Part shown: piece by piece, positions 5,441 to 10,077 of the stretch | Numbering within the stretch: the stretch's first letter is position 1 | Layout: every line of letters begins with the position of its first letter | Source of the DNA: an uncultured Eubacteriales bacterium | Lineage (GTDB): Bacteria; Bacillota; Clostridia; Oscillospirales; Ruminococcaceae | DNA length: 10,077 nt | Assembly: GCA_959605275.1 (NCBI GenBank) | Contig: CAUHFD010000093.1 | Location: forward strand, 1-10,077 | Reading direction: 5' to 3' | The notes under the pieces: generated by a model | Told to the model about the DNA's origin: nothing | The model's database searches: none | Seen by the model: only the letters and a program-made list of their open reading frames with translations | Translations under genes and position numbers: made by a program

Positions 5441-6412
5441 GTGAATCTGTTTGAATATGATGAAAGTTTAAATATAGATAAACTATGCGGCATTGACGAG
5501 GCGGGCAGGGGACCGTTGGCAGGACCGGTGTTTGCGGCGGCGGTTATTTTGCCAAAGGGATTGGTAATTGACGGACTTAACGACAGTAAAAAATTATCTG
5601 AAAAAAAGCGGGAGCAGCTATTTGAGCAGATTACCGCCAATGCGGTTTCCTACTGTATTGCTTCTGCGTCAGTTGAAGAAATTGACCAGATGAATATTTT
5701 GCAGGCAACTTTTCTTGCAATGAAACGTGCGGTGCAAGGGCTGTCTGTGCGACCGGATATCTGCCTTGTCGACGGAAATCAAAACCCTCAGGTTGGCGTC
5801 CACAGCCGTTTGGTGGTAAAAGGAGACGCTACTTCGGCTTGTATTGCTGCGGCATCGATTCTGGCGAAGGTATCACGAGATCGGTATATGCTGGAGCTGG
5901 CAGAGCAATATCCACAGTATCAACTGGAAAAGCATAAAGGATACGGCACCAAACTGCATTGTGATTTGATTTATGAATACGGCGTTTCGGACATTCATCG
6001 GAAGTCGTTTATGAAAAAAATATTAGCCCGAGAAGGACAGCCGACGAGGGGCGAGATCGGAGAAAATGCGGTCGCCTCTTATTTGGAAGATCAGGGATAT
6101 GACATCGTGGGGCAGAACTACCACAGTCGTTATGGAGAAGTAGATATTATTGCCGAGAAAGACGGAACGATTGCTTTTGTGGAAGTGAAAGCGCGCAGCC
6201 CGAAATCAAAGGGAACCCCGTCTGAGGCGGTGACATTAGCAAAGCAGAAAAAAATTATTCAGACAGCGATCGTCTATTTACAGGAGACACAGTCAATCCT
6301 TCAACCGCGTTTTGATGTAGCGGAGGTTTATTTTGCTTCGGCGTCCGGCTCGCAGATCGCTGATATCCGATACATAGCCAATGCATTTGCTCCAAATGAA
6401 TCAAATTCATAA
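5441..6412 (+). CDS. rnhB: Fusion of ribonuclease HII with a YraN (UPF0102) domain
   Basis: One 323-residue frame carries two proteins that are normally separate neighbours. Residues about 14-192 are RNase HII, which cuts the RNA strand of RNA-DNA hybrids and starts removal of misincorporated ribonucleotides. It shows GIDEAGRGPLAGPV with Asp19 and Glu20, LVDGN with Asp111, KGDATSACIAAASILAKVSRDR with Asp147, HKGYGT and the closing IHRKSF, so the DEDD metal-binding set is complete. After a linker of about ten residues, 203-315 is a YraN domain, a predicted PD-(D/E)XK nuclease-like fold of unknown role: RGEIGENAVASYLEDQGYD, then RYGEVDIIAE with Asp235, and FVEVKARS with Glu248 and Lys250. Both domains look intact. 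An in-frame ATG at 6011 behind GGAAG (6000-6004) could also start a separate 133-residue YraN. The gene is probably in an operon with rbgA. Confidence 0.94.
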   Translation: MNLFEYDESLNIDKLCGIDEAGRGPLAGPVFAAAVILPKGLVIDGLNDSKKLSEKKREQLFEQITANAVSYCIASASVEEIDQMNILQATFLAMKRAVQGLSVRPDICLVDGNQNPQVGVHSRLVVKGDATSACIAAASILAKVSRDRYMLELAEQYPQYQLEKHKGYGTKLHCDLIYEYGVSDIHRKSFMKKILAREGQPTRGEIGENAVASYLEDQGYDIVGQNYHSRYGEVDIIAEKDGTIAFVEVKARSPKSKGTPSEAVTLAKQKKIIQTAIVYLQETQSILQPRFDVAEVYFASASGSQIADIRYIANAFAPNESNS

Positions 6413-6481
6413 AATTCCTTCTGCTTCGATATATTGTAAAGAATCGAAAGATATCTGAGAGTAAAAGGAAATGATGCTGTA

Positions 6482-7378
6482 ATGAATCTGTTTGATCTGC
6501 ATTGTGATACCATCTACGAGTGTACAACCAAACATAAGGATCTCAAGGAAAACGATCTTCATCTGGATTTAAACCGCGGGATTGCCGCCACTGACAAATG
6601 GGTACAGACTTTTGCATTTTGGATTGCCGATGATCTGACCGAGGAAGAACAATATTGTTCCTATCAACGTCAATTATCTTGTTTTCGCACCTTTTCCGAA
6701 CAGTATTCAGAGCTTGCGCCCTATCACGGAGAGGCAGAAAATTCAAAATGCCGTTATCTGTTGTCGATTGAGGGCGGGAGCGCAATCGGCGGAGATTTAG
6801 ACCGTATCCGAGCCTTTCGCGAAGATGGCATTCGGATGTTAACTTTGACATGGAACGGAGAAAACCGCATTGGCGGAGGAGCGCAAAGTACACAGGGATT
6901 GACTTCGTTCGGAAAAGATGTCATTCGTGAATTGGAAGCACAACAGATTACGGTAGATGTTTCTCATCTGAATCGGAAAACCTTTTTCGATGTTTGCAAG
7001 ATTGCCGAAAAACCGTTTGTTGCAACACATTCCAATGCTTTCCGAATATGCGGTCATCCTCGTAATCTGGACGATGACCAAATTAAAGAATTGGCAGAAT
7101 GCGGCGGCTTAATTGGATTAAATTTGTTTTGCGACTTTCTTTCTTCGGAAAAGGATTGTAAAATGGAGGATTTTATTCGGCATATTGAATATTTTTTATC
7201 CTGCGGGGTCGAACAAAATTTGGCGATAGGTACTGATTTTGATGGGGCAAAGATGCCAAAGTGGATAAAAGGGATTGAAAGTCTTGAAATACTGTTTCAA
7301 AATGTGGTAAAATACTTTGGAGAACAGATATCACGGCAGATATTTTTTGAGAATGCCGCTCGTTTTTTCTCCGCTTGA
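6482..7378 (+). CDS. Membrane-dipeptidase family (M19) metallodipeptidase
   Basis: This encodes a 298-residue zinc peptidase of the renal dipeptidase family M19, which cleaves dipeptides and in bacteria often accepts D-residues at the C-terminal side. The binuclear zinc ligands are visible: His7 and Asp9 in DLHCDT, the bridging Glu97 in SIEGGSA, His162 in VSHLN, and His183 in THSNA. Asp252, in the GTDFDG motif (250-255), matches the catalytic Asp. Other family marks are LTLTWNGEN (120-128) and HPRNL (192-196). There is no signal peptide, so the enzyme should be cytoplasmic, unlike the eukaryotic form. ATG 6482 follows AAAGGA (6464-6469) at 12 bases. It lies 69 bases after the RNase HII-YraN gene, with no clear terminator or promoter between them. 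Confidence 0.93.
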   Translation: MNLFDLHCDTIYECTTKHKDLKENDLHLDLNRGIAATDKWVQTFAFWIADDLTEEEQYCSYQRQLSCFRTFSEQYSELAPYHGEAENSKCRYLLSIEGGSAIGGDLDRIRAFREDGIRMLTLTWNGENRIGGGAQSTQGLTSFGKDVIRELEAQQITVDVSHLNRKTFFDVCKIAEKPFVATHSNAFRICGHPRNLDDDQIKELAECGGLIGLNLFCDFLSSEKDCKMEDFIRHIEYFLSCGVEQNLAIGTDFDGAKMPKWIKGIESLEILFQNVVKYFGEQISRQIFFENAARFFSA

Positions 7379-7428
7379 ATGCCCATCGACAAAAGCAGGG
7401 CTGTTTGTGAGAAAACGAGGATGAAGCA

Positions 7429-7476
7429 GTGAAATATATTCCGCTGTGTTTCGTCGGCGGGAAAGGAATGAAATAA
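7429..7476 (+). CDS. Possible 15-codon leader ORF abutting thrC
   Basis: GTG 7429 follows GAGG (7417-7420) at 8 bases and reads MKYIPLCFVGGKGMK before TAA 7474-7476, which touches the thrC ATG at 7477. It could couple translation to thrC. The peptide has no Thr run and only one Ile, so it is not a classical threonine attenuator, and the frame may be chance. Confidence 0.25.
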   Translation: MKYIPLCFVGGKGMK

Positions 7477-8970
7477 ATGTATTATACGAGTACAAGAAGT
7501 GATATGCGGCTAAAGTCTGCCGATGTCATTACAAACGGAATTTCAAAAGAAGGAGGACTTTACGTACCGGAAAGTTTTCCGAAGCTGAGTGCGGCTGATT
7601 TGGAGTTACTCGCCGGAAAATCTTATGTAGAGCGGGCGAAATTTGTACTGTCCGGATTTCTGACCGATTTTACGGAATCAGAATTAAACCATTGCGTCGA
7701 AAACGCATACAACACGACCAAATTCAGCAGCGATAACATTGCGGAAATATCCCATCTTTATGATGGTACTTATATGTTGGAACTTTGGCATGGTCCTACC
7801 TGTGCTTTTAAGGATATGGCTTTGCAGTTGCTCCCGTATTTGCTGACTACCTCTGCCAAAAAAGTAGCTTCCGATAAAGAAATCGTTATTTTGGTTGCAA
7901 CTTCAGGCGATACCGGAAAAGCTGCATTAGAAGGGTTCAAAGATGTCGACAAGACGAAAATTATTGTCTTTTATCCTGAAGACGGCGTCAGTAAGGTGCA
8001 AAAAAGACAGATGACCACCCAAGAAGGAAAAAATGTTTGTGTTGCGGCAATCAAAGGGAATTTTGATGATGCGCAGACCGGTGTGAAACAGATTTTCGGC
8101 AATCCGGAAATTGCACAGGCGTTGGCGAATCACAATATAATGTTCTCCTCTGCGAATTCGATCAACTGGGGACGTCTGGTGCCACAGATTGTCTACTATA
8201 TTTCTACCTATTGTGAATTAGTAAAGAATGAAGAAATCAATAATGGAGATATTGTCAACGTGGTTGTTCCGACCGGTAATTTCGGAAACATTTTAGCGGC
8301 ATATTATGCCAAAAAGATGGGATTGCCGATCGGCAAGCTGATTTGCGCGTCCAATGCCAACAATGTTTTGACGGACTTTATCAAAACCGGTGTATATGAT
8401 AAAAACCGCGATTTCAAAACCACGATCTCTCCTTCAATGGATATCTTGATTTCCAGTAATCTGGAACGGCTGCTCTATGACATGGTGGACGGAGATACCG
8501 AAACCATTCAAAGTTGGTTTGCACAGCTTGCAAGGGATGGAAAGTATGAAGTAAACGATGCCGTGAAAGCAAAACTCAACGAGGAATTTTTCGGTGGTTA
8601 TTGTGATGATGAGCAGACCAAAGCCACTATTAAGAAAATCTTTGATAAATATTCTTATCTTTGCGACAGCCATACAGCGGTTGCGGTAAAGGTTTATGAG
8701 GACTACAAAGCACAGACCGGTGATCAGACAAAAACGATTATTGCTTCTACTGCCAGCCCGTTTAAGTTTGCGGGTAGCGTGCTGGAAGCCGTTACCGGTG
8801 AAAAGTCCAATGAAGATGAGTTTAAACAGATACAAACCTTAGGGGAAATCTCCGGCATGGAAGTGCCGAAGCAGCTTGCAGAATTGGAAAGCAAGGAAAT
8901 TCGCTTCACCGCTTCTATTCCGGCAGACAAAATGCCGCAAACGGTACTTGAGAATCTTGCAATAAAATAA
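7477..8970 (+). CDS. thrC: Threonine synthase
   Basis: This PLP enzyme converts O-phospho-L-homoserine to L-threonine and phosphate, the last step of threonine synthesis, in the cytoplasm. At 497 residues it belongs to the longer class shared by fungi and many Gram-negatives and clostridia. The start MYYTSTRSD with GGLYVPESFP (26-35) is typical. The PLP lysine is Lys112 in HGPTCAFKDMA; substrate and phosphate loops are ATSGDTGKAA (141-150), SANSINWGRLVPQ (225-237) and VPTGNFGNIL (264-273). ATG 7477 follows AAAGGA (7462-7467) at 9 bases. The phosphoesterase gene starts 20 bases after the stop, so the two are probably cotranscribed. No T-box or other amino-acid riboswitch is visible in the 98 bases upstream. 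Other threonine pathway genes are not in the window. Confidence 0.97.
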   Translation: MYYTSTRSDMRLKSADVITNGISKEGGLYVPESFPKLSAADLELLAGKSYVERAKFVLSGFLTDFTESELNHCVENAYNTTKFSSDNIAEISHLYDGTYMLELWHGPTCAFKDMALQLLPYLLTTSAKKVASDKEIVILVATSGDTGKAALEGFKDVDKTKIIVFYPEDGVSKVQKRQMTTQEGKNVCVAAIKGNFDDAQTGVKQIFGNPEIAQALANHNIMFSSANSINWGRLVPQIVYYISTYCELVKNEEINNGDIVNVVVPTGNFGNILAAYYAKKMGLPIGKLICASNANNVLTDFIKTGVYDKNRDFKTTISPSMDILISSNLERLLYDMVDGDTETIQSWFAQLARDGKYEVNDAVKAKLNEEFFGGYCDDEQTKATIKKIFDKYSYLCDSHTAVAVKVYEDYKAQTGDQTKTIIASTASPFKFAGSVLEAVTGEKSNEDEFKQIQTLGEISGMEVPKQLAELESKEIRFTASIPADKMPQTVLENLAIK

Positions 8971-8990
8971 AAAGAAAAAGGTGCTTGCCT

Positions 8991-9713
8991 GTGAGTCTTT
9001 ATGTGATAGGCGATTTGCATTTGTCATTTGGCACAGACAAACCAATGGATATTTTCTCAGGCTGGACGAATTATGTAGAACGTCTCGAGGAAAACTGGCA
9101 GAACAAGGTGAAACCGGAAGATACAGTGGTAATTGCGGGTGACATTTCATGGGGGATGACCATGGAGGAAGCGTTGGAAGATTTTCGCTTTATCGATCGG
9201 CTAAACGGAAACAAGATAATTTTAAAAGGAAATCATGATTACTGGTTTTCCACCAAAAGCAAGGTTGAAAACGCTTTGTACCAGCACGGTCTATCTACCA
9301 TACGGATTCTTTTTAATAATGCTTACGAGTATGATAACTGTGTAATCTGCGGTACGCGGGGATGGATTAATGAGCCGGGTGCCGCAGCGGACAAGAAGGT
9401 AATGCTTAGAGAGGCGGGAAGGCTCAGGCTGTCTTTGGAAGCCGGCAGGAGCATCGGAAAACCTCCGGTTGTATTTCTTCATTATCCGCCGGTGTCAGCA
9501 AACGCTCATTCAGAGGAGTTACTGGAGGTTATGCAAGAATACGGCGTTACTACCTGCTATTACGGGCATCTGCATGGTAAATCTTGTGAAAATGCGGTTA
9601 ACGGTTGGTATGATGGTATCTATTATCAGTTAATTTCTTGTGATTATGTCCAATTTGATCCGGTGTTAGTAAACGTTTTGTTGCCAAATAGTAAAAAAGA
9701 AAAAAAGGTATAG
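8991..9713 (+). CDS. Calcineurin-like metallophosphoesterase (COG1768 type)
   Basis: This encodes a 240-residue cytoplasmic phosphoesterase of unknown substrate. The five metal-binding blocks appear in order: GDLH (7-10, Asp8 and His10), GDISW (50-54, Asp51), GNHDYW (80-85, Asn81 and His82), LHYPP (163-167, His164), and YGHLHG (191-196, His193 and His195). GTRGW (121-125) is another mark of this clostridial subgroup. GTG 8991 is preferred because AAAGGTG (8977-8983) lies 7 bases ahead and the family starts with a short leader before IGDLH; TTG 8985 would add two residues. It sits between thrC and tig, an order I recall from other clostridia, which suggests a conserved housekeeping role that sequence does not reveal. 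Confidence 0.92.
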   Translation: MSLYVIGDLHLSFGTDKPMDIFSGWTNYVERLEENWQNKVKPEDTVVIAGDISWGMTMEEALEDFRFIDRLNGNKIILKGNHDYWFSTKSKVENALYQHGLSTIRILFNNAYEYDNCVICGTRGWINEPGAAADKKVMLREAGRLRLSLEAGRSIGKPPVVFLHYPPVSANAHSEELLEVMQEYGVTTCYYGHLHGKSCENAVNGWYDGIYYQLISCDYVQFDPVLVNVLLPNSKKEKKV

Positions 9714-9739
9714 TCACGTAGTTTTATTTATGATATAAT
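9711..9739 (+). promoter_or_regulatory. Promoter of tig, extended -10 type
   Basis: TAGTCA (9711-9716), 17 bases, then TATAAT (9734-9739) preceded by TGa (9731-9733). The -10 is perfect and extended; the -35 matches 4 of 6 and begins on the stop codon of the phosphoesterase gene. Transcription would start near 9746, about 52 bases before tig. There is no terminator between the genes, so tig may also receive read-through. Confidence 0.75.
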
Positions 9740-9797
9740 AGAAAAGATTTGTAGCCTTGTAATAAGTCTACCTAAAATATTTCAGGAGGAATTTAAA

Positions 9798-10077
9798 ATG
9801 GGTCTGGTTTCTTCAAATAAAGTTGAAACAAACAAATATGAATTAATCGTTACGATTGACGCGGATGCTTTTGAGGCAGCGGTCGAAAAAGCATATCGCA
9901 AAAGCGTGAAAAAAATCTCGGTTCCGGGTTTCCGTCCGGGAAAAGCGCCCAGAAAAATGATTGAAAAATTATATGGCGAAGGCGTTTTCTTTGAGGATGC
10001 TGTCAATGATTTGTATCCGTCCGCGTTGGCTTCTGCAGTAGAAGAAGCTAAATTAGAATTGGTAGACCGTCCGGAAG
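9798..10077 (+). CDS. tig: Trigger factor, N-terminal part
   Basis: This is the first 93 codons of a gene cut by the window end. Trigger factor is the ribosome-bound chaperone and peptidyl-prolyl isomerase that meets nascent chains at the exit tunnel. The visible part is the ribosome-binding domain, with the signature GFRPGK at residues 44-49, followed by APRKMIEKLYG and the start of the helical segment FFEDAVNDLYP. ATG 9798 follows AGGAGGA (9784-9790) at 7 bases, an excellent site. The gene has its own strong promoter. In many clostridia clpP and clpX follow tig, but that lies beyond this window. Confidence 0.95.
   Translation, partial: MGLVSSNKVETNKYELIVTIDADAFEAAVEKAYRKSVKKISVPGFRPGKAPRKMIEKLYGEGVFFEDAVNDLYPSALASAVEEAKLELVDRPE

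Noticed and set aside
4717..5640. 307-codon open frame on the minus strand across rbgA and rnhB
   Set aside because: It runs antisense to two well-conserved genes, has no recognisable motif, and its composition is that of a shadow frame.
7379..7476. T-box or threonine attenuator upstream of thrC
   Set aside because: There is no T-box sequence, no Thr-rich leader and no terminator hairpin with a T tract. The only hairpin, near 7389-7408, is short, bulged and has no T run.

Overview
The window reads as chromosomal DNA of an anaerobic, low-to-moderate-GC Firmicute, most likely a clostridium of the Ruminococcaceae/Oscillospiraceae type. The basis is: strong AGGAGG-type ribosome binding sites; sigma-A-like promoters, several with an extended -10; intrinsic hairpin-plus-T terminators; anaerobe genes (hybrid cluster protein and a one-cluster ferredoxin); a Gram-positive L19 leader RNA; small single-anchor signal peptidases; and the gene orders rplS-lepB-rbgA-rnhB-yraN and thrC-phosphoesterase-tig. 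The genus cannot be fixed from this sequence alone.

Layout. Positions 1-555 (+) hold the 3' end of hcp, the hybrid cluster protein. It converges, across a hairpin terminator, on a minus-strand pair: a 62-residue ferredoxin (642-830) and a small cupin protein (906-1256). Positions 1257-1598 are the only stretch over 300 bases without a gene. This stretch holds a palindrome in the cupin 5' region, the rplS promoter and the L19 leader RNA. From 1599 to 6412 (+) runs a biogenesis block: ribosomal protein L19, two tandem type I signal peptidases, a secreted or membrane-anchored alpha/beta hydrolase, the ribosome-assembly GTPase RbgA, and one reading frame that fuses RNase HII to a YraN domain. From 6482 (+) follow an M19 dipeptidase, threonine synthase, a COG1768-type metallophosphoesterase and the 5' end of trigger factor, which runs off the window.

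How they fit together. L19, RbgA and trigger factor act in ribosome assembly and nascent-chain folding. The signal peptidases process exported proteins. RNase HII and YraN belong to nucleic-acid maintenance. Hcp, the ferredoxin and possibly the cupin may form a small redox or nitrosative-stress group (inference). Most of the window is conserved housekeeping sequence. The least ordinary parts are the RNase HII-YraN fusion, which has a possible internal start; the AT-rich hydrolase with its own promoter inserted in the conserved block; the duplicated signal peptidase; and a near-consensus promoter pointing antisense into the cupin gene. I did not see a clearly new multi-gene system, a CRISPR array, an insertion sequence, a tRNA or an rRNA.
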